The notes under the pieces are model-generated. The model had not been told where the DNA came from. It was given only the letters and a program-made list of their open reading frames with translations, and did not search any database. The translations under genes and the position numbers were made by a program. 5,242 bases of DNA, taken from positions 1-5,242 of the forward strand of contig JAAXUU010000124.1 in the NCBI GenBank assembly GCA_013335845.1. The letters run 5' to 3'. This DNA comes from Actinomycetota bacterium (GTDB taxonomy: Bacteria > Actinomycetota > Coriobacteriia > Coriobacteriales > RUG844). Below, piece by piece: positions 1 through 5,242 of the stretch (the stretch's first letter is position 1; every line of letters begins with the position of its first letter).

Positions 1-438
1 CCGGAGTCCATCCTGGTGATCGTCGGAGAAGGCGAGGAGCGGAAAAAAATCGAGCGTTTGATCGCGAAACGGAAATTAGAGGACAAAGTCCTTCTCTTAG
101 GCAAGCGCGACGATATACCCGAGTTGTTATCTGCTTTCGATGCATTCGTCATGCCTTCGATTTTCGAGGGTTTGGGTACCGCCGGAATCGAAGCCCAAGC
201 TGCAGATCTGAGGTGCTTTTTCAGCACGGGGGTGCCTCTCGAGGCTAAAGTTCTCGATGATTGCGAGTTCATTCCCTTGAGTGAACCTGCTTCTTATTGG
301 GCCTCCAGGATATGCGAGGTTGAAAGCGACGGGGTTCGGGGAAACCGTTTGAAAAACAATCGCCAGGCACTTTTCGATGCAGGTTATTGTGGGACGAGCA
401 ACATATTTTCATGGCTTGATGGGTTTCTAAAACAGTAA
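1..438 (+). CDS. Glycosyltransferase, GT4-like, C-terminal part (5' truncated)
   Basis: This is the C-terminal nucleotide-sugar-binding half of a GT-B fold glycosyltransferase. The frame is open from base 1, so the gene starts outside the window. A GTG at 16 is internal to the conserved strand and is not the true start. What shows the family is a beta strand ending in VIVGEGEE, then a helix, then [20 protein letters not shown], then MPSIFEGLG. The last stretch holds the E-x7-E motif (codons at 166 and 190) that contacts the donor in family GT4. Enzymes of this kind work at the cytosolic face of the membrane and transfer a sugar from a nucleotide donor to a lipid-linked or polysaccharide acceptor. 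The tail, with EAKVLDD and EFIPL, resembles capsule and exopolysaccharide transferases. Sugar, acceptor and gene name cannot be told from this fragment. It may end a polysaccharide operon, which would fit uppP lying next to it. Confidence 0.88.
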   Translation, partial: PESILVIVGEGEERKKIERLIAKRKLEDKVLLLGKRDDIPELLSAFDAFVMPSIFEGLGTAGIEAQAADLRCFFSTGVPLEAKVLDDCEFIPLSEPASYWASRICEVESDGVRGNRLKNNRQALFDAGYCGTSNIFSWLDGFLKQ

Positions 439-447
439 TGCTATAGT
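416..447 (+). promoter_or_regulatory. Candidate extended -10 promoter for uppP
   Basis: TGC followed by TATAGT at 439-447 matches an extended -10 element (TGn plus five of six bases of TATAAT). It begins directly after the stop codon of the glycosyltransferase. A weak -35-like TTGATG lies at 416-421, but its spacing of 20 bases is long. Transcription would start near 454, giving a leader of only about 16 bases that begins at the ribosome binding site. If real, it would make uppP and the genes after it a transcript separate from the glycosyltransferase cluster. This is a sequence match only. Confidence 0.4.
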
Positions 448-469
448 TTCGCAGAGAAAAGAGACCGCT

Positions 470-1429
470 ATGGTACTAATCGAACTATTCAAGGCGTTCC
501 TCATCGGTATCGTCGAGGGTATAACGGAGTGGCTCCCTATCTCGAGCACGGGTCATATGATCTTGCTCAACGAATTCGTGAAACTCGATGTGTCGGAGGC
601 GTTTTGGGATGTATTCCTAGTCGTTATCCAGCTCGGGGCCATTATGGCGGTCATTATCCTCTATTTCCATAAACTCAATCCGTTTTCCTCTCGGAAGAAT
701 GCTGAGGAGAAACACCTTACGTGGTCGATATGGGCGAAGGTCGTCGTTGGAAGCATTCCCGCTGCCATCGTCGGTCTCCTCTTCGATGACTGGGCTGAGG
801 CGCATCTGTACGGCCCAATCACCGTGTCCATCGCTTTGATCGTCTACGGTATAGTGTTCATCGTCATCGAACAGAGGAACCGCCCTATGTCTAAAACAGC
901 GGTCTCGGGTAAGCACTCGAAAGAACTTCAGGAGGCTGCGCATATCGCCAATGCATATGCGGGTGAAGATGGTCGGATTATCACCGGTGATGACGAACTC
1001 GATGTCTCCAGTGTCGTTGCGAAGGTGAACGATTTCTCCGAACTATCCTACACCAAAGCTTTTTTGATCGGGGTTTTCCAGAGCCTTGCCGTGATTCCCG
1101 GAACGTCCCGAAGCGGCTCGACCATCATCGGATCCATGTTGCTCGGTACTTCACGTACCATCGCCACCGAGTTCGCATTCTTTTTGGCCATCCCGATCAT
1201 GTTCGGCTGGAGCCTGCTCAAAATCATCAAGCACGGATTCAGTTACACGGGCCTCGAGTATGGCATTTTCATCGTGGGAATCATCACGGCGTTCATCGTT
1301 TCGATCGTCGCGATAAAATTCTTGATGTCCTATATCAAGAAGAACGACTTCATGATATTCGGCTGGTATCGTATCGTTTTGGGAATCGTCGTCATCATCT
1401 ATTTCGGCCTTACAGGATATTTCGGTTAG
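470..1429 (+). CDS. uppP: Undecaprenyl-diphosphatase UppP (BacA family) with a 40-residue insertion
   Basis: This integral membrane phosphatase converts undecaprenyl diphosphate to undecaprenyl phosphate on the outer face of the membrane, recycling the carrier for peptidoglycan and polysaccharide export; overexpression gives bacitracin resistance. Both signature regions are intact. E16-x3-E20 with PISSTGH (H29) is near the N terminus, and PGTSRSGST lies at 210-218 with the catalytic Arg214. Hydrophobic segments fill about 7-33, 45-65, 90-105, 115-135, 195-210, 230-250, 263-285 and 297-317. The protein has 319 residues against roughly 265-290 for typical members. Compared with E. coli (E17, E21, H30, R174), the distance from the first motif to the catalytic Arg is about 41 residues longer. 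The excess lies in a hydrophilic, acidic stretch at about 137-190. The ATG at 470 is preceded by GAGAAAAGAGA (454-464). The next gene starts 10 bases after the stop. Confidence 0.95.
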   Translation: MVLIELFKAFLIGIVEGITEWLPISSTGHMILLNEFVKLDVSEAFWDVFLVVIQLGAIMAVIILYFHKLNPFSSRKNAEEKHLTWSIWAKVVVGSIPAAIVGLLFDDWAEAHLYGPITVSIALIVYGIVFIVIEQRNRPMSKTAVSGKHSKELQEAAHIANAYAGEDGRIITGDDELDVSSVVAKVNDFSELSYTKAFLIGVFQSLAVIPGTSRSGSTIIGSMLLGTSRTIATEFAFFLAIPIMFGWSLLKIIKHGFSYTGLEYGIFIVGIITAFIVSIVAIKFLMSYIKKNDFMIFGWYRIVLGIVVIIYFGLTGYFG

Positions 1430-1439
1430 AGAGGTACAC

Positions 1440-3320
1440 ATGTCAGGATATGCGAACATTTTTAAACCACTGCGAATCGGGCATCTTACGGCAAAGAATC
1501 GCATCGAGGTAGCACCCGCCGCTCCCTTTTTGGCAGCACATGATGCGACGTTGACACCGGAGCTTTATGAGTACACGGTCAGCCTTGCGAAATCAGGTGC
1601 GGCTATCGTTACGCTCGGTGTCACCTCTGTTGACCCCGGGCACTCTGTGGGAGCACGCATTTTGAGCATCGGGACGGATACGTATATCGCCGATCTGTTC
1701 GAAATGGCTGAAGGCATCCATCGTTTCGGCGCCATCGCCTGCTGTGAGTTGGTGTACCCCAGGTACATGCTTTCTCCGGCGGAGCATGTCGCGAATCTTC
1801 CTTTGGAGGAAGTCGAACATATCATCGCCTGTTTTGCGGATGCGTCGAAGCGTCTTGCCCAAGCTGGATTCGATATGGTGATGATACACGGGGGACACGG
1901 CAACGTTCCCGCCATGTTCTTCAATAAGAAATTCAATCACAGGACTGACCGCTTCGGAGGTTCCTTTGCGGGAAGGTGTAGATTCGGCACGGAGCTTCTC
2001 GGCGCGATCCGCGAGGCGACGAACGGGAAGCTTGCGATAGAGTACCGCATAAGCGCCGAGGAGATGCTCCCTGACATGACGACAATCGATGAGACGCTCG
2101 CGTATGCGAAGGTCATTGAGCCTTACATCGATTTGCTCCACGTTTCCAGAGGGCTTTTGGAAACGCATGCTCTTCTGCCTTATATCAACTCACCCATCTA
2201 TATGCAAAGAGGCCACAATCTTCCGTTCGCCAAGCGTTTCAAAGAGGAGCTTTCCGTTCCCGTAACGGTTGTCGGCGGCTTCGATCTCGAGCTCGCGAAC
2301 GAAGCGATAGGAAGCGGCGACGTGGATATGGTGTCCATGATCCGAACTGTGCTCGCAGATACGGATTGCGTCGAAAAGGCGAGACTCGGGAATCTCGATG
2401 ATATTCGTCCATGTATACGATGCAACTCCTGCATCAATAGCACCCATACGCTCTTCAGGACTGTCCGTTGTGCAGTGAACCCCGTCCTCGGTAGAGAGAC
2501 GCGCTTCGATACAAGCGTTCGGTCGGACACGCCCCGCACTGTTGTGGTGGTCGGGGGAGGCCCATCGGGTCTTGAAGCGGCCCGGACGTTGTCGCGCCGA
2601 GGACACAAGGTGGTGCTTTACGAGAAGACCGACACGCTGGGGGGTCTCCTCAATACCGCGAGCCGCGAAGCGTTCAAGGATGATGTCCTCTCTTATCTCA
2701 CGTGGTCGCGGGAAAACGTCTTGCGCGACGAGGCGATCACGGTGAAGCTGAACACCGAAGCGACACCGGAGATCGTGGCCGAAGAGAATCCCTATGCGGT
2801 GTTCGTCGCTGTCGGGGCGAAGCCATATATGCTGGATTACTCCGCGAAAGAGGGAAAAGTTGTAAGCGCGACAGATGTCGACGAGGATGAAATCGGTCAG
2901 TCTGTGGTTGTTCTCGGGGTCGGTCTGACCGGTCTCGAGCTTGCATTGTCGGCGGCAATCAAAGGCAGAGATGTGACGGTCCTCGCCAGAAAACCGTATG
3001 AAAGAATCGGCGAGAAGGACAATCCGATCAATATGACGTGCTTGATGAGGATGCTCGATGAGGCCTCTGTTTCGTTCCTCTGCGATTGCGCTGTGGAAGG
3101 CATCACCGATGAGGGTGTGGTGTATTCGAAAGACGGCAACATCGAGGTGCTGCCATGTGATACCGTCGTTATGGCATTGGGACTCGAGACCGACAAGGAA
3201 CTCGTCGAGTCGTATTCGTCGCACTTCCCCCGCTGTTTCGCTATAGGTGACTGCGCAGTCGGGGCGGGTACTGTATATACAGCCGTTCACTCCGCTTTCG
3301 ATTGCGCAATGCAGATATAG
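1440..3320 (+). CDS. FMN/4Fe-4S/FAD ene-reductase, old yellow enzyme family (FadH/BaiCD/TMADH-like)
   Basis: This is a cytosolic flavoprotein with three cofactor parts in the order of 2,4-dienoyl-CoA reductase FadH, bile-acid reductase BaiCD/BaiH and trimethylamine dehydrogenase. Residues 6-320 form the FMN-binding TIM barrel (FKPLRIG, NRIEVAPAA at 20-28, IHGGHGN at 149-155, RTDRFGGS at 168-175). Cysteines 325, 328, 331 and 344 are the cluster ligands. A Rossmann GGGPSG at 372-377 binds FAD, GVGLTG at 493-498 binds NAD(P)H, and AIGD at 601-604 closes the FAD site. Family members usually move electrons from NAD(P)H through FAD and Fe-S to FMN to reduce an activated C=C bond; related gut-bacterial enzymes reduce bile acids and isoflavones. 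Oddities are Asn155 where FadH has its proton-donor Tyr, and TMADH-like cysteine spacing. Its 626 residues are slightly short for the family. GAGAGGT before the ATG supports the start. The substrate is unknown. Confidence 0.92.
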   Translation: MSGYANIFKPLRIGHLTAKNRIEVAPAAPFLAAHDATLTPELYEYTVSLAKSGAAIVTLGVTSVDPGHSVGARILSIGTDTYIADLFEMAEGIHRFGAIACCELVYPRYMLSPAEHVANLPLEEVEHIIACFADASKRLAQAGFDMVMIHGGHGNVPAMFFNKKFNHRTDRFGGSFAGRCRFGTELLGAIREATNGKLAIEYRISAEEMLPDMTTIDETLAYAKVIEPYIDLLHVSRGLLETHALLPYINSPIYMQRGHNLPFAKRFKEELSVPVTVVGGFDLELANEAIGSGDVDMVSMIRTVLADTDCVEKARLGNLDDIRPCIRCNSCINSTHTLFRTVRCAVNPVLGRETRFDTSVRSDTPRTVVVVGGGPSGLEAARTLSRRGHKVVLYEKTDTLGGLLNTASREAFKDDVLSYLTWSRENVLRDEAITVKLNTEATPEIVAEENPYAVFVAVGAKPYMLDYSAKEGKVVSATDVDEDEIGQSVVVLGVGLTGLELALSAAIKGRDVTVLARKPYERIGEKDNPINMTCLMRMLDEASVSFLCDCAVEGITDEGVVYSKDGNIEVLPCDTVVMALGLETDKELVESYSSHFPRCFAIGDCAVGAGTVYTAVHSAFDCAMQI

Positions 3321-3328
3321 GAGTAGGT
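3319..3328 (+). promoter_or_regulatory. Ribosome binding site fixing the start of the flavin reductase-like gene
   Basis: AGGAG at 3319-3323 lies five bases before the ATG at 3329 and overlaps the stop codon of the preceding gene. This favours 3329 over the in-frame ATG at 3302, which lies inside the upstream gene without a comparable site. Confidence 0.8.
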
Positions 3329-3841
3329 ATGTATCGATTCACAGAGTGTGCCATCGCTGATTTTCAAGCCAATCCTTTCCATATGATCGGAAAGGATTGG
3401 ATGCTCGTTACCGCCGCAAAAGCCGACGGCACGGTTAACACGATGACGGCCGCATGGGGTGGTCTTGGCTGGATGTGGGAGAAGCCCGTCGCATATATCG
3501 TCATACGCCCACAGCGGTATACGAAGGAATTCATCGATGAGAGCGATACCTTGTCGCTGTCATTTCTAGGAAAAGACTATCGCAAGTCTTTGGCTTACCT
3601 TGGGGGTGTATCGGGTCGCGATGAAGACAAGATCGCGACATCGGGTCTCACGATTGCGCTCGAAGGAGGCACCCCGTACTTCACCGAGAGCGAGACCGTG
3701 CTCATCTGCCGTAAGCTTTATAAGCAGGACTTCGAACCCGACTGTTTCATCGATGCATCCATTGAGGCCGAGCGGTACCCAGCTAAAGATTATCACGCTA
3801 TGTATATCGTCGAGGTTGAGAAGATATTGGTGGCTGAATAG
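3329..3841 (+). CDS. Flavin reductase-like protein, FMN-binding split barrel
   Basis: This 170-residue protein has the pattern of the flavin reductase-like domain (PF01613 type). NPF-x3-GKDWMLVTA is at 15-29, NTMTAAWGGLG at 37-47, RPQRYTKEF at 60-68 and DTLSLSF at 73-79. Members fold as a split beta barrel that binds FMN, usually as a dimer, and either reduce free flavin with NAD(P)H or act as small FMN redox proteins. The version in anaerobes with WGG and RPQRYT is common but mostly uncharacterised, so the electron donor and acceptor here are unknown. The gene starts eight bases after the oxidoreductase gene, and a shared redox task is a reasonable inference. There is no signal peptide or membrane segment, so it should be cytosolic. 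A strong RNA hairpin covers codons 14-24. Confidence 0.9.
   Translation: MYRFTECAIADFQANPFHMIGKDWMLVTAAKADGTVNTMTAAWGGLGWMWEKPVAYIVIRPQRYTKEFIDESDTLSLSFLGKDYRKSLAYLGGVSGRDEDKIATSGLTIALEGGTPYFTESETVLICRKLYKQDFEPDCFIDASIEAERYPAKDYHAMYIVEVEKILVAE
3369..3400 (+). other. Perfect 12-bp stem-loop inside the start of the flavin reductase-like gene
   Basis: CCAATCCTTTCC at 3369-3380 and GGAAAGGATTGG at 3389-3400 are exact reverse complements separated by an eight-base loop (ATATGATC). The transcript could form an uninterrupted 12-pair stem beginning 41 bases after the A of the start codon. No T-run follows, so it is not an intrinsic terminator. It lies over the codons for the conserved NPF and GKDW residues, so protein constraint may explain part of it. 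A role in translation, RNA stability or processing is possible but not shown. Confidence 0.7.
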
Positions 3842-3844
3842 CAG

Positions 3845-4804
3845 GTGCCGAGTAAATCAAAAAATATACAAGCGCATTTTCTGGCTCTTTTCACCGTGCT
3901 CATATGGGGTGTGACCTTTGTTGCGAGCAAAATCCTCTTGAATGAAAGCTTTTCGCCGTTCGAAATCCTCGTGCTCCGCTTTGCGATCGCTTACCTCGTT
4001 TTGTTCGCTATAAGGCCAAGATTCATCAGGCTTTCTAGTTTGAAAGACGAGATCCCCTACATGATCTGCGGAGTTTTCGGCGTCACTCTGTACTTCCTGG
4101 CAGAAAACACGGCGTTGGTCTACACCCTTGTATCGAACGTGGGCATCTTGGTGTCGGTGGCGCCCTTCCTTACGGCCCTCCTCATGTGGGCCGTCTACAA
4201 AGATCGACCCTCCGGTATGTTCCTGTTGGGTTTCCTGGTTGCGATCTGCGGTGTCATGTTGGTGAGTTTCAACGGGATGCACGGTTTCGACTTCAGTTTC
4301 ATCGGTGTCGTACTAGCGATCTTGGCTGCCGCTGTATGGGCGGTATATAGTGTGGCGATGCGCAGGATCAACGATTCCGAGCAGAGCGTCGATATGATCC
4401 TGGTCACGAGACGCATCTTCTTCTGGGCGTTGGTTTCTATGGTCCCCCTGTTATCCGTATATGGCTTCGACGTCGATATCGATTCGTTCTCGGCCCCCTC
4501 GACGTGGCTCAGTCTCTTACTGCTCGCAGTGGGAGGCTCCTCCATCAGCTATGTCACATGGAACTGTGCGATGAAAGTTCTCGGTGAAGTGCGCGCCAGC
4601 GCATATATCTACGCAGTCCCCGCTCTCAACTTGGTGTTTGCGGCGATAATCCTGCATGAGTCCATCACAGGCGAAGCTCTAATCGGAATCACTCTCATCA
4701 CCATCGGTTTATTGATTTCGGAGCAACGTAAACGACCGGCGACGTTACAGGTTCCTCGCATAGTTGAAGCAGAGCAGGCGTATGACCCTACGGGCAATCG
4801 ATAA
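3845..4804 (+). CDS. EamA/DMT superfamily transporter, ten membrane helices
   Basis: This is an inner-membrane carrier of the drug/metabolite transporter superfamily with two tandem EamA repeats. Hydrophobic helices are seen at about 10-32, 38-57, 69-89, 94-117, 124-142, 151-170, 187-207, 219-239, 252-271 and 275-293. Family features are IWGVTFVASK in helix 1, LRFAIAYL in helix 2, APFLTALLMW in helix 4, AVWAVYSV in helix 6 and VPALNLVFAAIILHESIT in helix 9. A charged tail of about 26 residues follows the last helix and should be cytosolic. Length (319) is only slightly above the usual 290-310. Members export or import amino acids, nucleosides, sugars or other small metabolites; the substrate cannot be inferred. 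The start is GTG, only one sense codon after the in-frame TAG of the upstream gene, and no in-frame alternative start lies between them. The Shine-Dalgarno is weak (GGTGG at 3829-3833), which suggests translational coupling. Confidence 0.92.
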   Translation: MPSKSKNIQAHFLALFTVLIWGVTFVASKILLNESFSPFEILVLRFAIAYLVLFAIRPRFIRLSSLKDEIPYMICGVFGVTLYFLAENTALVYTLVSNVGILVSVAPFLTALLMWAVYKDRPSGMFLLGFLVAICGVMLVSFNGMHGFDFSFIGVVLAILAAAVWAVYSVAMRRINDSEQSVDMILVTRRIFFWALVSMVPLLSVYGFDVDIDSFSAPSTWLSLLLLAVGGSSISYVTWNCAMKVLGEVRASAYIYAVPALNLVFAAIILHESITGEALIGITLITIGLLISEQRKRPATLQVPRIVEAEQAYDPTGNR

Positions 4805-4808
4805 CGGG

Positions 4809-4820
4809 AAAGGTGATCAT
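4809..4820 (+). promoter_or_regulatory. Ribosome binding site fixing the start of the DUF1653 gene
   Basis: AAAGGTG at 4809-4815 lies five bases before the ATG at 4821. Earlier in-frame ATGs at 4764 and 4782 would overlap the transporter gene and add residues not seen in the DUF1653 family, so 4821 is preferred. Confidence 0.7.
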
Positions 4821-5066
4821 ATGGAACCGGGCATCAAAGGGGTCTATCGACATTTCAAAGGTGATCTCTATTTAGTGGAAGATGTCGCCTATCACTCTGA
4901 AACGGATGAGAAGTACGTGGTCTATCGTGCGCTCTATGGTGATACCCGATTGTACATCCGTCCCTATGAGATGTTCTTCTCGAAGGTCGACAAAGAGAAG
5001 TACCCCGATGTGGCACAAGAATATCGTTTCGAACGGCAGGAAATCGCAAGCAAGAATGAGAGTTAG
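4821..5066 (+). CDS. DUF1653 family small protein
   Basis: This 81-residue soluble protein matches the DUF1653 pattern almost throughout: GVYRHFKGDLYLV at 7-19, HSETDEKYVVYRALYG at about 24-39, a RPYEMFF segment near 47-53, and YPDVAQEYRFE near the end. Proteins of this family are widespread, often stand alone as 65-110 residue proteins, and are sometimes fused to other domains. Their function is not established; a small beta-rich fold is likely. It starts 16 bases after the transporter stop and so probably ends the same transcript. No catalytic motif, signal peptide or membrane segment is visible. The family call is firm, but a function is not offered. Confidence 0.88.
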   Translation: MEPGIKGVYRHFKGDLYLVEDVAYHSETDEKYVVYRALYGDTRLYIRPYEMFFSKVDKEKYPDVAQEYRFERQEIASKNES

Positions 5067-5160
5067 CGTCTATGTCGATGATGATGCTGAGATGTTCTTT
5101 GGTGGATGTATCTTCAGACGGTGCACAAGTAGGCTGATTTCTCTGGTAGAATAGACGCTA
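5064..5160. repeat. 10-bp perfect inverted repeat framing the intergenic region
   Basis: TAGCGTCTAT at 5064-5073 (starting at the stop codon of the DUF1653 gene) and ATAGACGCTA at 5151-5160 (overlapping the end of the -10 box and the predicted transcription start) are exact reverse complements, 77 bases apart. Between them, CTGAGAT (5087-5093) and ATCTTCAG (5110-5117) can pair with one bulge. The arms could bind a dimeric regulator or close a large RNA structure in read-through transcripts. A match of this length at this distance can also arise by chance. Confidence 0.5.
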
Positions 5161-5225
5161 CGCAGATGCGGAATGCAGACGTTTGCAGAAGTCTATCGTT
5201 GCCGAAAAAGCGGGGAGTGAGAACA
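5067..5225 (+). other. Non-coding gap between two transcription units
   Basis: No convincing gene lies here. The gap contains a candidate promoter, a leader of about 66 bases with three GCAGA copies (5162, 5175, 5185), and an inverted repeat. No GC-rich hairpin followed by a T-run is present, so the upstream operon has no visible intrinsic terminator. Confidence 0.7.
5122..5152 (+). promoter_or_regulatory. Candidate extended -10 promoter for the gene at 5226
   Basis: TGG followed by TAGAAT at 5144-5152 fits an extended -10 element with five of six consensus bases. The -35 candidate TGCACA at 5122-5127 is weak and its spacing is 19 bases, which an extended -10 can tolerate. Transcription would begin near 5159, leaving a leader of about 66 bases before the ATG at 5226. 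Confidence 0.5.
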
Positions 5226-5242
5226 ATGACACAAGAGAAAAA
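5226..5242 (+). CDS. Start of an unidentified gene (3' truncated)
   Basis: An ATG at 5226 is preceded by a strong Shine-Dalgarno, GGGGAG at 5212-5217, eight bases upstream. Only MTQEK and part of a further codon lie inside the window, so the product cannot be named. The promoter and leader upstream indicate that it opens a new transcription unit. Confidence 0.65.

Noticed and set aside
980..991. ATCACCGGTGAT palindrome as an operator
   Set aside because: It sits inside uppP coding sequence far from any promoter, and about one 12-bp palindrome is expected by chance in this window.
1797..1812. CTTCCT-TTGG-AGGAAG hairpin as a terminator
   Set aside because: It is a six-pair stem inside the oxidoreductase gene with no following T-run; stems of this size are common by chance.
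3271..3282. CTGTATATACAG as a LexA (SOS) box
   Set aside because: The E. coli type needs CTG-N10-CAG, whereas the spacing here is N6. The site lies in coding sequence with no promoter nearby.
2190..3290. Long open frame (366 codons) on the - strand
   Set aside because: It lies wholly antisense to the well-supported oxidoreductase gene, its translation resembles no family, and it has no suitable ribosome binding site context. It is a codon-usage shadow.
3839..3847. UAG recoding (pyrrolysine or programmed read-through) between the flavin reductase-like gene and the transporter
   Set aside because: Both proteins are complete families on their own, the context UAG CAG GUG does not fit the known CAR-YYA read-through motif, and no supporting tRNA or element is visible.
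5072..5137. Short frame of 21 codons starting MSMMM after the DUF1653 gene
   Set aside because: No good ribosome binding site, a low-complexity start and no family resemblance.
4882..5154. 90-codon + strand frame overlapping the DUF1653 gene
   Set aside because: It lies in another frame over a gene that clearly matches a family, its composition is rich in Arg and Ser, and no ribosome binding site supports it.
1..5242. Defence system, CRISPR array, prophage, transposon or tRNA/rRNA
   Set aside because: No direct-repeat array, transposase, integrase, terminal repeats or structural RNA gene was seen on either strand.

Overview
This window looks like ordinary chromosome from a bacterium, probably a Gram-positive or Gram-positive-like anaerobe. 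The G+C content is near one half by eye. Shine-Dalgarno sites are mostly purine-rich, all genes lie on the + strand, and the gaps between them are very short. The mix of a flavin/Fe-S ene-reductase, a flavin reductase-like protein, UppP with a long cytosolic-type insertion, and a DUF1653 protein would suit a gut-type Coriobacteriia or Firmicutes member. That assignment is a low-confidence inference, because no marker gene is present.

Layout. Positions 1-438 are the 3' end of a GT-B fold glycosyltransferase (GT4-like), probably the end of a surface polysaccharide cluster that extends off the left edge. A possible extended -10 promoter at 439-447 precedes uppP (470-1429), which encodes undecaprenyl-diphosphatase and carries an unusual insertion of about 40 residues. 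Next, with gaps of 3-16 bases, come an old-yellow-enzyme type FMN/4Fe-4S/FAD oxidoreductase (1440-3320), a flavin reductase-like split-barrel protein (3329-3841), a ten-helix EamA/DMT transporter (3845-4804) and a small DUF1653 protein (4821-5066). The spacing suggests that uppP through the DUF1653 gene is one transcript. Positions 5067-5225 are non-coding and hold a likely extended -10 promoter. A strong ribosome binding site then opens a new gene at 5226 that runs off the right edge.

How the genes may work together. UppP recycles the lipid carrier used for peptidoglycan and polysaccharide export, which fits the glycosyltransferase upstream. The oxidoreductase, flavin reductase-like protein and DMT transporter look like a small redox module: an ene-reductase of unknown substrate, a possible flavin partner and a membrane carrier for substrate or product. 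The substrate cannot be read from the sequence.

The most notable non-coding signal is a perfect 12-bp-stem hairpin at 3369-3400, inside the first codons of the flavin reductase-like gene. Three perfect palindromes lie just upstream of that gene. A 10-bp inverted repeat (5064-5073 / 5151-5160) frames the last intergenic region and overlaps its promoter. I found no RNA gene, CRISPR array, insertion sequence or convincing intrinsic terminator, and nothing that I would call a new defence or mobile system.
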